Virus record (IMG/VR): IMGVR_UViG_3300034068_000734
Coordinates: 1 to 64,000 of that record
Origin: a virus
Strand: one strand, 5' to 3'
Length of the DNA stretch: 64,000 nt
The notes under the pieces were generated by a model. It searched no databases, was not told the origin of the DNA, and was given only the letters and a program-made list of their open reading frames with translations. Position numbers and translations under genes: made by a program. Shown in pieces: positions 1-7,204 of the stretch (positions within the stretch are counted from its first letter, which is position 1; each line of letters starts with the position of its first letter).

Positions 1-48
1 GGCCGCGAATGGCTTGTTCATGCACGTGTGACGGCTGGTTTTGGGCAC

Positions 49-90
49 AAAAAAATACCCTGTTGGGGGCCAGCCCGAAGGCTGGCCCCC
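49..90 (-). terminator. Rho-independent terminator of the leftmost leftward operon
   Basis: An 11-bp perfect stem (65-75 with 80-90) around a 4-base loop is followed, reading leftward, by a run of seven T at 49-55. It lies just downstream of the stop codon at 98, so it ends the leftward transcript. Confidence 0.85.
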
Positions 91-97
91 TAGGGGT

Positions 98-487
98 CTA
101 GAAGTTGTCCATGTCCATGATGCTCGTGAACGCCATGCCGTGCTTGACGGGCGGTGGCGAGTTGGGTGACGGCATCGCGTGTGGCGGCTGTGGGGGCCTC
201 GGCCCCGGCTGGCTGGCCCCCACGATGGGCGTCGGGACGGTGAGCGGCGGCTTGCTGATCCGCTGGTTCTCCATCCTTCTGCCGGTGTGGTCGCGAGGCC
301 ACGAGTCTGACCATTCGATGATGGAACGGAATGCGTCAATGGTGGTGAAGACGCGCGTGAGCACCCCTGCTGAGGCGCTGAACATGTTCAGGCGGTTAAG
401 CGCTGAGGTGCGGGTTGCCGAAGAAAATCCAGCGATTTGCTTGATTCCGAATACGGTGAGTAATGCTGCAAGTACCGTGATAAGCAT
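98..487 (-). CDS. Small protein with N-terminal membrane helix
   Basis: 129 residues. The start was chosen for the good ribosome-binding site AATGGAGA seven bases upstream of ATG. The N-terminus (MLITVLAALLTVFGIKQIAGF) is one hydrophobic helix or signal anchor; the C-terminal third is Pro-rich and low complexity. The 5' end overlaps the 3' end of the next gene by 100 bases in another frame. It is the last gene before a strong terminator. No family was recognised; an envelope-anchored accessory protein is only an inference. Confidence 0.6.
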   Translation of the reverse strand: MLITVLAALLTVFGIKQIAGFSSATRTSALNRLNMFSASAGVLTRVFTTIDAFRSIIEWSDSWPRDHTGRRMENQRISKPPLTVPTPIVGASQPGPRPPQPPHAMPSPNSPPPVKHGMAFTSIMDMDNF

Positions 488-1314
488 GCGTCTCCATTCT
501 CCATTTCGATGGCACGGTGCCATCCCTGCTTGTACCGGGTGATCGCGTAGTCCATGACTTCGTCGAACACCTGCGGGTCGGACATCCACTGCGATTCCTC
601 GAACCCGTCGCACGCGAACTTCACTGCCAGTTCGAAGACTTCCTCGAACGGGCAGTCGGGTCCGCTTTCGCACGAATCGTTGTCGCAGTAGTACTCGTGG
701 TAACCCGATCCATGGGCGCAGATAGGTATCGAGGAGGCTCCAATGGACTCCGAATATGCCATCCACATGTCCGTGACGTCCTTCGACCACTGCTCGAAGA
801 ACGCAGGATCGATCGGCGTGACCGTCCACATCGGAACGATCGCATCGACTGTTCCATACCAACCACTGGCATCCCTGGACAAGACGCCCGGAATGTTGTA
901 TTCCTGCGTATGCTGCTCGAATGTCTGGTCCGGGTACCGGAGCCCCTTCACTCGCACCCACGGGATGGCTTCAAGCCACTCTCGGTCTTCTTCACCGATG
1001 AGCATGCCGAAGCCGAAGAAATTGTCTCCCCTGTAGTCGGCGACCGAGTCTTCGCTGATCGGGATGTCGAGCTTGCCGTTGGCGTCGTACGCGCACGTCC
1101 ACGCCGTGGGCGCGGGCGTGAGGAACCCGCCGGACATGTCATGCGCAGACTGTGCTTCCTCGCGGCACCCGTACAGTGTCATGTTCCACACCATCAGCCC
1201 GTACCCCGAACTTCCGGGGGTGAGCATTTCTCGTGCCACGCCGTCGTCATAGCCCGCGTACCAGCCCTTGAACGCCTCGGAGGGGGCCTTGTGGGCCCCC
1301 TCCTCGCGCTGCAT
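388..1314 (-). CDS. Hypothetical acidic protein
   Basis: 308 residues, rich in Trp, Tyr, Asp and Glu, with a Cys/His patch near the middle (ICAHGSGYHEYYCDNDSC) that could bind a metal. The ATG overlaps the previous stop by one base (TGATG). The first 12 codons contain a 10-bp perfect hairpin (GGAGGGGGCC/GGCCCCCTCC) that resembles the intergenic hairpins of this arm, so translation might really begin further in, for example at the Met near residue 30. No family recognised. Confidence 0.6.
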   Translation of the reverse strand: MQREEGAHKAPSEAFKGWYAGYDDGVAREMLTPGSSGYGLMVWNMTLYGCREEAQSAHDMSGGFLTPAPTAWTCAYDANGKLDIPISEDSVADYRGDNFFGFGMLIGEEDREWLEAIPWVRVKGLRYPDQTFEQHTQEYNIPGVLSRDASGWYGTVDAIVPMWTVTPIDPAFFEQWSKDVTDMWMAYSESIGASSIPICAHGSGYHEYYCDNDSCESGPDCPFEEVFELAVKFACDGFEESQWMSDPQVFDEVMDYAITRYKQGWHRAIEMENGDACLSRYLQHYSPYSESSKSLDFLRQPAPQRLTA

Positions 1315-2282
1315 CAAGACGAGACTGCTTCCTTAGCGTCTTCGACGTCAAGGCTTTCAGCGTTCTCCAATGCCTCGGCCTTAGCGGACTTGGCAGTGGC
1401 CTTCAATGCCTTTGCCTCATCTGCCTGCGCCTGCTCCTTGGCGGCCTTATTTGCCCTAGAGACCTGCTTGGCCATCGCATCGGCCGCACGGATCGCTTCG
1501 GCCTCCGCGAACTTCGCCTTCGAGTCGGCGTCGATCTTGGCGATCTTCGCTGCCTCAGACTCGCTGCGCACTTCCTGCGTGCGGAACATCATCGTGTAGG
1601 CGATCCCTGCGAGGGCGAACCCTGCGAGGACCATCATGGAGCCGATACCTCCACCGACGATACCGGCGATGGTGCCGCCGATGACGGGGATGGATGCAGC
1701 CGCCGTGGCGACTACGCCGCCAGTGACAGCGTTGACACCGATGAGGGTGAAGAACGCCATTGCCGCGTAGTTCACGAACTTGGTGCAGAAGCGCGACAGC
1801 GCCGAGACGGTGAACCATTCGGACTGCTCGGCGGTGTACGACTTCACGACGTCAGCGGCGCTGGTGATCGCGCCTGTGATGGACCACGTGAGCCCCTGGA
1901 CCCAGTTGCCTGCGCCCTTGTTGGCCTTGCCGACGACCCGGGCAACCCGGTTGCCGATCCAGCCAATGCCCCTGCTTGCCCCGTGGAGGGTTCCGATGAC
2001 TGCCTTGGAGGCGATCTTCACGGTGCTGGTGATGGCGTTGACGGCCATCCCGTAGCCCTTCTCGGATGCGAGGAGGAGCGCGCCGCCCATGCTGATGCTG
2101 AAGGCGTTCTTGCGAACAGCAGTGGACGCGAACGTCCAGGCGTAGGTCCATCCGCCGCGTGCGGCGAGGAACGCCTTGGCCGAGAGCAGCTTCGCCCACG
2201 ACAGTGCGGTGGTAGCGGCGGCGTTGACCTTTGCCGCCACGGTGGTGCTTGTGCTGCGCGGTGCAGCAATCGATGCGCTCAT
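1314..2282 (-). CDS. Multi-pass membrane protein with Ala/Lys-rich coiled-coil tail
   Basis: 322 residues. Start chosen for the AAAGGACACGCGC leader before ATG. Several hydrophobic stretches span roughly residues 30-235, including a long Gly/Ala/Ile segment (VIGGTIAGIVGGGIGSMMVL) with glycine-zipper spacing. The last 80 residues are Ala/Lys/Glu-rich and predicted helical (AEAEAIRAADAMAKQ). It is likely an inner-membrane protein with a cytoplasmic coiled coil. It is coupled to the next gene by a one-base overlap and preceded by a terminator hairpin. The role is unknown; membrane remodelling or exclusion would be a guess. Confidence 0.65.
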   Translation of the reverse strand: MSASIAAPRSTSTTVAAKVNAAATTALSWAKLLSAKAFLAARGGWTYAWTFASTAVRKNAFSISMGGALLLASEKGYGMAVNAITSTVKIASKAVIGTLHGASRGIGWIGNRVARVVGKANKGAGNWVQGLTWSITGAITSAADVVKSYTAEQSEWFTVSALSRFCTKFVNYAAMAFFTLIGVNAVTGGVVATAAASIPVIGGTIAGIVGGGIGSMMVLAGFALAGIAYTMMFRTQEVRSESEAAKIAKIDADSKAKFAEAEAIRAADAMAKQVSRANKAAKEQAQADEAKALKATAKSAKAEALENAESLDVEDAKEAVSS

Positions 2283-2324
2283 TGCGCGTGTCCTTTCATG
2301 ATGCTGCTGGGACCTTCCCAGAAG

Positions 2325-2356
2325 CACGAAAGCCCCCAGTCGGATGACTGGGGGCC
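2325..2356 (-). terminator. Intergenic terminator hairpin
   Basis: Perfect 10-bp stem GCCCCCAGTC/GACTGGGGGC with a 4-base loop, followed leftward by TTTCGTG. It ends the small gene at 2377-2547. Confidence 0.7.
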
Positions 2357-2376
2357 AACGTGAAGCGGGGACGGTG

Positions 2377-2547
2377 CTACATGTCGCTGCCGCAGTTCGG
2401 GCAGTGGCAGCCCGAATCGGTTCCGTTCGCGCTCATGCGCATCCGGGACCGGACCTGCTTCGGCTGCGGGACATACCCCGGCGGCCGGTACGTGAGGAAC
2501 TTCGACAGCAGCACAACGCCGACGCCGAGCAGGAAAAGTGTGATCAT
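2377..2547 (-). CDS. 56-aa membrane peptide with C-terminal zinc knuckle
   Basis: Starts MITLFLLGVGVVLLSKF, a single hydrophobic helix, and ends with a compact CHCPNC motif eight residues before the stop. A GAAGGGAAACACC leader precedes the ATG. This architecture (one membrane helix plus a short Cys cluster) is common for phage accessory peptides, but no family can be named. Confidence 0.6.
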   Translation of the reverse strand: MITLFLLGVGVVLLSKFLTYRPPGYVPQPKQVRSRMRMSANGTDSGCHCPNCGSDM

Positions 2548-2558
2548 GGTGTTTCCCT

Positions 2559-2717
2559 TCAGTTGTTGACGCGAATGTCTTCGTAGATGCGCCCACGCTC
2601 ACTGCCGGTAAGGCACAGCCAGCATGAGAGCACATCTTCGATGACCTGGAGTGAGGAGACTCGGGCACGGCGGTTGCACCGCTCGCACTTCATCCGGTCC
2701 TCCGTAACCTCGTTCAT
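2559..2717 (-). CDS. 52-aa zinc-ribbon protein
   Basis: Two CxxC pairs (CERC near residue 10 and CWLC near residue 32) form a minimal zinc ribbon. The ATG has no clear Shine-Dalgarno; it lies 20 bases beyond the upstream gene's stop, so coupling is likely. Function unknown. Confidence 0.55.
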   Translation of the reverse strand: MNEVTEDRMKCERCNRRARVSSLQVIEDVLSCWLCLTGSERGRIYEDIRVNN

Positions 2718-2737
2718 GACCCGTGCTGATGACCGGC

Positions 2738-2914
2738 TCACTGTGTGCCGTCCGCTGCTTCCGAGTCCCAGTTCAACTGCAACTGGTCGTCTGTGGCGGG
2801 CTTCGGGTTGAGCGAGTTCAACGCCTCGTACAAGGCGACGCCGGCCAGGAGGACCGCGGTCATCTTCATGGCGATGTCGGTTGCCTTGCTGAGGTATTCG
2901 GCTGGATCTGCCAT
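2738..2914 (-). CDS. 58-aa single-helix membrane protein
   Basis: Strong leader AGAAAGGCACCAC before ATG. A hydrophobic segment (MKMTAVLLAGVALYEAL) spans about residues 16-32 and the tail is acidic and polar. Possible holin-like or accessory membrane peptide; no family assigned. Confidence 0.6.
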   Translation of the reverse strand: MADPAEYLSKATDIAMKMTAVLLAGVALYEALNSLNPKPATDDQLQLNWDSEAADGTQ

Positions 2915-2935
2915 GTGGTGCCTTTCTGCGGAAAT

Positions 2936-2961
2936 GGGAAAGCCCCGCCGATTGGCGGGGC
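2936..2961 (-). terminator. Intergenic terminator hairpin
   Basis: 8-bp perfect stem GCCCCGCC/GGCGGGGC with a 4-base loop, followed leftward by TTTCCC. It separates the genes at 2738 and 2977. Confidence 0.65.
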
Positions 2962-2976
2962 CGGGTGTTGCTCGTG

Positions 2977-3168
2977 CTACTTGCCTTCTTCGCTGCTCCA
3001 TTCGCAGGTGGTGTACCCGAACCCTGCGTTGTTCCAGCATTTCCCTGCCATGAGCGTCGCGGCAAGAAGTGACACCGTGACGATGGACAGGGCGAGGACG
3101 TACCATCCGAGTTTCGTCAGCCGTATTTCAGTAGTGCGCTCAGGCACTCTTTGCGCGGGACTCGTCAT
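2977..3168 (-). CDS. 63-aa membrane protein
   Basis: AAGGAGCACGGAG precedes the ATG. One strong transmembrane segment (WYVLALSIVTVSLLAATLMAG) at about residues 22-42, then a short Cys-containing C-terminus (CWNNAGFGYTTC). Overlaps the end of the next gene upstream by 29 bases. Unknown function. Confidence 0.6.
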   Translation of the reverse strand: MTSPAQRVPERTTEIRLTKLGWYVLALSIVTVSLLAATLMAGKCWNNAGFGYTTCEWSSEEGK

Positions 3169-3493
3169 CTCCGTGCTCCTTATCAGGGGATACGGGATTG
3201 ACAACGTGCAGCTTCTTGGGGCTGGGGTGGGTGTCGAACTGAGGCCAGCCTGGACGGTTTGCCTCGTCGTACACCCAGCGTGCCCCGTCGACGAGGTACT
3301 GACGGACTTGCCAATGCGCGTAGATGCCGACGGAGGCACCTGACACGAGGCACATGGCCTTGAGGGCCGGGTGCGGGGCGACGCGTGCGCCGATGACGAG
3401 CCCCGCTGCAACCGTGATCGCTGCCGCGTACTTGGCAGTTACGGGGTTGTCCATGTGCAGTTCAATGGAACTGATCGGATCTGGTGTACTCAC
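3140..3493 (-). CDS. Membrane protein, 117 aa
   Basis: The GTG start was chosen because it sits seven bases after GAAGGAGAC; reading further upstream would run through the terminator hairpin at 3511-3541. Two short hydrophobic stretches (YAAAITVAAGLVIGA, ALKAMCLVSGASVGIYAHW) are followed by a polar tail. It is preceded by a promoter and a leader terminator, so it may be controlled by read-through. Function unknown. Confidence 0.6.
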   Translation of the reverse strand: MSTPDPISSIELHMDNPVTAKYAAAITVAAGLVIGARVAPHPALKAMCLVSGASVGIYAHWQVRQYLVDGARWVYDEANRPGWPQFDTHPSPKKLHVVNPVSPDKEHGDDESRAKSA

Positions 3494-3510
3494 TGGTCTC
3501 CTTCGGAATA

Positions 3511-3541
3511 GGAAAAGCCCCCAAGCGCTTTGCTTAGGGGC
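3511..3541 (-). terminator. Terminator in the leader of the 117-aa membrane gene
   Basis: 10-bp stem with one mismatch, GCCCCCAAGC/GCTTAGGGGC (3517-3526 with 3532-3541), followed leftward by TTTTCC. It stands between a TATAAT promoter at 3595-3623 and the gene it should serve. Confidence 0.7.
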
Positions 3542-3594
3542 TGTGGATGTATCAAAAGGTTCTGGGCATAGATCTCCCGTCGCCTGATAGATCA

Positions 3595-3623
3595 ATTATA
3601 GCGCATTCTGAGACATAACTGAA
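3595..3623 (-). promoter_or_regulatory. Leftward sigma-A-type promoter
   Basis: Reading leftward: TTCAGT (3618-3623), 17 bases, perfect TATAAT (3595-3600). It overlaps an inverted repeat at 3614-3638. Confidence 0.65.
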
Positions 3624-3638
3624 CAGTGCTCAGTTATG
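3614..3638. promoter_or_regulatory. Perfect inverted repeat overlapping the -35 box
   Basis: CATAACTGA (3614-3622), seven bases, then its exact complement TCAGTTATG (3630-3638). It covers the -35 hexamer of the 3595 promoter and the stop codon of the gene at 3634, so it may be an operator or the terminator stem of that gene. Confidence 0.5.
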
Positions 3639-3912
3639 CCGTAACGACACGGAAGTCAGACTGGCTGTGCATGAAGTGGAACGTGCGGCAGAAATCGTCG
3701 ATCTCGGCTTGAGCTTCCTCGACGCTGTCGAACCGCCACGGGCTGTCGTCATGCGACCATCCGGCGTCGTCCCACCCGTAGGCGAAGAGCATCTCGACGC
3801 GGTACTTGGGGGTCTTGCGCTTGGTCGTGATGTCCTTCTTTTCGGTAACAGCGCGCCAGTAGGCGCGTCCCTCGCGAGTTGACCTGAACTCCGCGTCTCC
3901 CTTGTCCTGCAA
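3634..3912 (-). CDS. Hypothetical protein, 92 aa
   Basis: TTG start chosen for the ATGGAGACACACC leader. Charged and aromatic-rich with no Cys and no membrane segment (YRVEMLFAYGWDDAGWSHDD and EEAQAEIDDFCRTFHFM). Looks like a small globular alpha/beta protein. No family recognised. Confidence 0.6.
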   Translation of the reverse strand: MQDKGDAEFRSTREGRAYWRAVTEKKDITTKRKTPKYRVEMLFAYGWDDAGWSHDDSPWRFDSVEEAQAEIDDFCRTFHFMHSQSDFRVVTA

Positions 3913-3942
3913 GGTGTGTCTCCATTCATGTTGTTCGTAGAT

Positions 3943-4020
3943 TTGCCGCTAGGTGCTCCTAACGACAAGAAGCCCCACGACCTCACGGTCGTGGGGCAAC
4001 TTGCAGCGAGGCGCTACTTG
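3943..4020 (-). repeat. Copy 1 of a 78-bp terminator/intergenic cassette
   Basis: Aligns without gaps to 4210-4287 at about 83% identity (65 of 78). It contains the terminator stem at 3972-3997, and stem changes between the copies include at least one compensatory pair. Confidence 0.75.
3965..3997 (-). terminator. Terminator of the 57-aa gene
   Basis: Perfect 11-bp stem GCCCCACGACC/GGTCGTGGGGC with a 4-base loop, followed leftward by TTCTTGT. Confidence 0.75.
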
Positions 4021-4187
4021 TTTTTGAAGAATCCGACGACGCCGACCTGAAGGCCGAGGACCTCGAAGTGCTCGCGGATCTTCGCGAACTTCTTCATCGA
4101 CGTGTGCAGCTCCGCGAACGGAACCTCAGCCTTCGGGAGGGACAGGCTGAACACGACGTTGCTGTTCTTGGACTTGTTCTTGCTCAT
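4014..4187 (-). CDS. 57-aa basic protein
   Basis: CAAGGAGCACATC precedes ATG. Lys/Ser/Asn-rich start (MSKNKSKNSNVVF) and a helical middle (MKKFAKIREHFEVLG). Framed on both sides by the duplicated 78-bp cassette, so it may have been inserted or swapped as a unit. Unknown function. Confidence 0.6.
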   Translation of the reverse strand: MSKNKSKNSNVVFSLSLPKAEVPFAELHTSMKKFAKIREHFEVLGLQVGVVGFFKNK

Positions 4188-4209
4188 GATGTGCTCCTTG
4201 ATTCATTGG

Positions 4210-4287
4210 TTGCTGCTAGGCGTTCCTAACGGCAAGAAGCCCCACCACCGTCAGGTGATGGGGCAACTTGGGGCGAGGCGCTACTTG
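4210..4287 (-). repeat. Copy 2 of the 78-bp terminator/intergenic cassette
   Basis: Gap-free homologue of 3943-4020. Both copies end in the last codons and stop (AAGTAG) of the upstream gene, so the homology reaches into coding sequence. Confidence 0.75.
4233..4264 (-). terminator. Terminator of the DUF4192 gene
   Basis: 11-bp stem GCCCCACCACC/GGTGATGGGGC with one mismatch and a 4-base loop, followed leftward by TTCTTGC. Confidence 0.75.
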
Positions 4288-5303
4288 GAGATGACTTCCT
4301 CCGCTTTGGACCTGCTTATCTGCGCCATCACCATCGGCATTGACGAGATGAGCAGTTCCCGCACCTGCTTCGGCGGCGTGGGGATGCCCTGACTGATTCG
4401 CACGAGATCCGCGAGGGACTCATCCCCAGCGAGGTCGAGCATGCAGTTCACGGCGAGCGAGTTGCCCATGCTCGCGGCAAGCAATGCCGCAGCTGCACCA
4501 GCGATCCGGGGACGCAAATCCACTGGCGCTGTGAGGGCGGCCTGCACGACGACATCAGTCAAAGCATCGATGTTGCCTTCGCTGCCTGCGATGCTCGCGA
4601 TGACGAAGTCCCGAACGCTAATGTCGCTCATCCCGATCTGAAGCATGACGGTGAGGATTGGGATGAACGACATTCGGTAATCCCGGCGGCCGTCAAGCAA
4701 CTGAACTACATCCCAGCACTGATGACACCGCTCAATGAGATCCTCGTGGAGGAGCGGTGCCGCTTCCGCAAGCCGCTCAGGGGATGCAGCGAGATCCGGG
4801 AGGGGGCGGTACCGCTCGATGATGGCGTCCCGGTCCTCCGCCGTGGAAAGCAGTCCAGCGCCGATGCGCTCGGCCTCCAGCTCGTGGCCCTCTGGAATGA
4901 GGACGCCATCTGTTGAGCAGCAGTCCTCATTCATGCACTCGTATGACCAGTACCGGCCTGCGTCGATGAAGAGTGAGCCCTTCACGCGTATGCCCTCGTC
5001 CTCAATCGCGACGATGAGGTCGTCAACGGCCATGTCATAGGGAAGCGGGCCTTCGCGCCGTTCGCAGTACAGCGCGATGACGACCTCGTCTGCACCGATC
5101 TGCTCGGCCGTCGCCACGACATGCTCAGCGAACATGAGGATGCCGTCCAGGTCAATGCGGGACGTGAGCGTGACATTGCCTTCCATGAGGAACACTGCGA
5201 CGACCGAGTCGCTTGGGTTGAATCCCAGCAGCGCGGGGATCGTGGCGGCGACGTCCCCAGGGGACCTCAGCACAATCTTTGGGCGTTCGATATCAACGGA
5301 CAT
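4281..5303 (-). CDS. DUF4192-domain protein
   Basis: 340 residues, near the usual size for this actinobacterial family. The N-terminal signature (VLRSPGDVAATIPALLGFNPSDSVVAVFL) is typical of DUF4192, whose biochemical role is not established. A Cys pair (ECMNEDCC) near residue 125 is also visible. Preceded by the GAAGGAGACCATCC leader that recurs in this arm, by a leader hairpin at 5325-5357 and by a promoter at 5453-5481, so it is likely expressed on its own. Terminated at 4233-4264. Confidence 0.8.
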   Translation of the reverse strand: MSVDIERPKIVLRSPGDVAATIPALLGFNPSDSVVAVFLMEGNVTLTSRIDLDGILMFAEHVVATAEQIGADEVVIALYCERREGPLPYDMAVDDLIVAIEDEGIRVKGSLFIDAGRYWSYECMNEDCCSTDGVLIPEGHELEAERIGAGLLSTAEDRDAIIERYRPLPDLAASPERLAEAAPLLHEDLIERCHQCWDVVQLLDGRRDYRMSFIPILTVMLQIGMSDISVRDFVIASIAGSEGNIDALTDVVVQAALTAPVDLRPRIAGAAAALLAASMGNSLAVNCMLDLAGDESLADLVRISQGIPTPPKQVRELLISSMPMVMAQISRSKAEEVISK

Positions 5304-5324
5304 GGATGGTCTCCTTCAGAAATA

Positions 5325-5357
5325 GGAAAAGCCCCGAAGCTGTATGCCTCAGGGCTG
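5325..5357 (-). terminator. Hairpin with T-run in the DUF4192 leader
   Basis: Imperfect stem (GCCCCGAAGC 5331-5340 against TCAGGGC 5349-5355) followed leftward by TTTTCC. It stands between the promoter at 5453-5481 and the start codon at 5303. A five-codon ORF (MKYQP) ends inside the hairpin. Confidence 0.6.
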
Positions 5358-5392
5358 GTACTTCATCTCCTCTTCGCCTGCACTCTGGCGGG

Positions 5393-5575
5393 CTACTCGA
5401 TGAGGGGAACGGGCTTGGATTTGGATAGTGCTCTTCCGTTGCTCGTGTAACTATTATGACGCAAAGTGACAGTAAATGCAAGTGGTTTCTGGTCTTTATC
5501 TATGAAATCAGCAAGGCCCCGGTCAATCATCATTCGCGGGGGCGAGATGCTCTCAATCGGGGCCAAGCAGTTCAT
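5393..5575 (-). CDS. Doubtful 60-aa ORF
   Basis: An open frame with an ATG but only a weak ribosome-binding site (GCGAGAAT). The promoter for the DUF4192 gene lies inside it, and its base composition is more AT-rich than its neighbours. It could be a small regulator or just untranslated leader. No recognisable motif. Confidence 0.25.
   Translation of the reverse strand: MNCLAPIESISPPRMMIDRGLADFIDKDQKPLAFTVTLRHNSYTSNGRALSKSKPVPLIE
5453..5481 (-). promoter_or_regulatory. Leftward promoter for the DUF4192 gene
   Basis: Reading leftward: TTGCAT (5476-5481), 17 bases, CATAAT (5453-5458). The -35 hexamer TTGCAT is the same as at 25088-25093. Confidence 0.65.
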
Positions 5576-5609
5576 ATTCTCGCGCTTTTCAGGCTGCTGC
5601 GCAAGCATT

Positions 5610-5712
5610 TTGCCCGAAAACGGGAGCGGCCCCCGTACCCCACTCTGTCTGGAGGTACGAGGGCCGTTTACCCATTTCCGAATGGACACAGCATGTAGTG
5701 CAGCAACCACTA
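5610..5712 (-). ncRNA. Candidate small structured RNA
   Basis: About 100 bases downstream of the promoter at 5716-5744 and lacking a convincing ORF. Reading leftward there is an inverted repeat TGTAGTG/CACTACA near the expected transcription start, a small CCATT/AATGG stem, then a long stem GGCCCTCGTACC/GGTACGGGGGCC (5627-5672) followed within about 10 bases by TTTT. Promoter, compact hairpins and a terminator-like end fit a small RNA; a leader for downstream genes is the alternative. Confidence 0.4.
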
Positions 5713-5715
5713 CAA

Positions 5716-5744
5716 ATTGTATCAGTATGCGTCACTATGCACAA
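5716..5744 (-). promoter_or_regulatory. Leftward promoter with tandem 10-bp boxes
   Basis: Reading leftward: TTGTGC (5739-5744), 17 bases, TACAAT (5716-5721). The spacer carries two GCAT boxes exactly 10 bases apart (GCATAGTGAC, GCATACTGAT), matching the repeat seen at other promoters of this genome. Confidence 0.65.
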
Positions 5745-5765
5745 CCCTGACGCGCTTTGTTGCGC

Positions 5766-5999
5766 CTAGCGAGGGTTCTTCCTCCACCGAGACTTAGTTG
5801 CACCGCAGCAGGGACAACTGTGTGCTTCCCGAGTTTCGAGGGCAGAACTGATGAGCCCCCTTATTCGAGCTCGGTGAACGAGTTGCTTTGCGTTATCTTT
5901 CGTGACGCCGTAATGCGCTGCAACAGCGCCAGTGCCACCGAATCTGGCACCCCCTTCCATGTACAGCTTCGAGACCAATTCGTAGTCGTAAATCAACAC
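5766..5999 (-). CDS. Small helix-turn-helix protein with C-terminal Cys cluster
   Basis: 77 residues. The GTG start was chosen for the GAGAGGTGCAACC leader and because the protein-like sequence begins there (YDYELVSKLYMEGG). A helix-turn-helix-like stretch (GAVAAHYGVTKDNAKQLVHR) fills residues 25-45, and a CPCC motif near residue 65 may bind zinc. A likely transcription regulator and one candidate reader of the GCAT boxes. It lies just upstream (in transcription) of the candidate small RNA promoter. Confidence 0.55.
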   Translation of the reverse strand: MLIYDYELVSKLYMEGGARFGGTGAVAAHYGVTKDNAKQLVHRARIRGLISSALETREAHSCPCCGATKSRWRKNPR

Positions 6000-6102
6000 G
6001 GTTGCACCTCTCTTCGCGAACGTGATTCGAGTGCGATGGTGAGGGACACAGGATCGGAAAGCATCTACCCTTGGAACCGGATAGGACTGGTCTCCTTCCT
6101 GC

Positions 6103-6135
6103 GGCTGGGAGGGAGCCACGCGCCCCCTCCCAGCC
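6103..6135 (-). terminator. Hairpin after the DUF932-like gene
   Basis: Perfect 11-bp stem GGCTGGGAGGG/CCCTCCCAGCC with an 11-base loop, immediately downstream of the stop at 6140. No T-run, so efficiency is uncertain. Confidence 0.5.
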
Positions 6136-6139
6136 AGTC

Positions 6140-7120
6140 CTACATCCAGTGCCGAGCAGTGGCGAGCGCACGCGCCTTGTGCGGATGCTCGCCCAGCATG
6201 ATCCGAGCAGTCCTTGTCTCAAGGCTGCGCGCAGGGAAGTAGTGGTCGCACGCCTCAACAGCAGCCTCCACCACCCCGTACAACGTCCCGGTGATTCCCT
6301 CGCAGGTCTCCGAGTTGTACGCGAGCCAGAACGCATCCCGCTTCGCCTTCACCATCGTCCTGGACTTGTCCGGGGCGTTCTCGGCAGGCATCGGGAGCCA
6401 GCGCTCCACGAACATCTCCACATCGAGACGATCCACCTGCTTGCGGATCATGTCCTTCGCCAGCTCCTTCTGCGCCTCGATGCCGCCGATCGACGCCGCG
6501 ATCGCCCGCCGTGCGTCGTTCATCCGGTCGGCCCAGTTCGCCGTGTGCCGGATGTTGAACACGAAGCCGTTGCGGTCCATGATGGACTCCGACGCCCGCA
6601 TCGTGTTCGCGCAGACGACCCGGAACGTTCCCGGGCCTCCCTTCATCCCACCCATGCCGTCATGCCGGGTCCATGCGTTGAAGAACCCGTACGTGGTGCT
6701 GGGATCGCCGGGGATCTGGAACGGCTCCTTCATGAACAGGCTGACCGCGATGACCCGGCCCTTGCGCAGCACCGAGAGAGTCTCGTACTCGAATCCGGGC
6801 ATGCCCGGCAGATCGAGGCCCATGATGTACTCGATGACATTGCCGAACTCCGTGTTGGAGATGACGGCGTAGGAGTCCTCCTGGATGGACAGTGTGTCCC
6901 CCGTGTCGGAGCGCACGATCTGGTTCCAGCCCTCAATCTGCTCGTATGAGGACTGGAACGTTCCCGGGATCCGTGCGTAGATCGGCTGGGCTACTGGCTC
7001 CCAGTCGAGGTATCCGGCGCGGGCCTCGTCCCACGTCTTCGGACGCTCGCCCTTGATATCTGCGAGGCCATGCCATGCGGCGGTGTGCGCCACCCATCCG
7101 TTCTCATATTCGTGAGCCAT
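6140..7120 (-). CDS. DUF932 / phage-plasmid-like protein (TIGR03299 type)
   Basis: 326 residues. ATG chosen after AGAAAGGCAACACC. The sequence has the family hallmarks: an N-terminal WHGLG-like motif (TAAWHGLADIKGERP), a central replacement-type block (DSYAVISNTEFGNVIEYIMGL), then FFNAWTRHDGMGG and RVVCANTMRAS. DUF932 proteins are frequent in actinophages and plasmids; their biochemical role is unsettled. Ends with a hairpin at 6103-6135. Confidence 0.8.
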   Translation of the reverse strand: MAHEYENGWVAHTAAWHGLADIKGERPKTWDEARAGYLDWEPVAQPIYARIPGTFQSSYEQIEGWNQIVRSDTGDTLSIQEDSYAVISNTEFGNVIEYIMGLDLPGMPGFEYETLSVLRKGRVIAVSLFMKEPFQIPGDPSTTYGFFNAWTRHDGMGGMKGGPGTFRVVCANTMRASESIMDRNGFVFNIRHTANWADRMNDARRAIAASIGGIEAQKELAKDMIRKQVDRLDVEMFVERWLPMPAENAPDKSRTMVKAKRDAFWLAYNSETCEGITGTLYGVVEAAVEACDHYFPARSLETRTARIMLGEHPHKARALATARHWM

Positions 7121-7155
7121 AATGGTGTTGCCTTTCTGTTGTGGGAAATGGAACG

Positions 7156-7188
7156 AGGCAGGCACCCCATGGCCGGGGTGTCTGCCTC
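7156..7188 (-). terminator. Intergenic hairpin
   Basis: Imperfect stem GAGGCA..CACCCC/GGGGTG..TGCCTC around a short loop, in the gap between the genes at 6140 and 7205. No T-run. Confidence 0.5.
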
Positions 7189-7204
7189 TCTTGCTCGACC
7201 GCGC

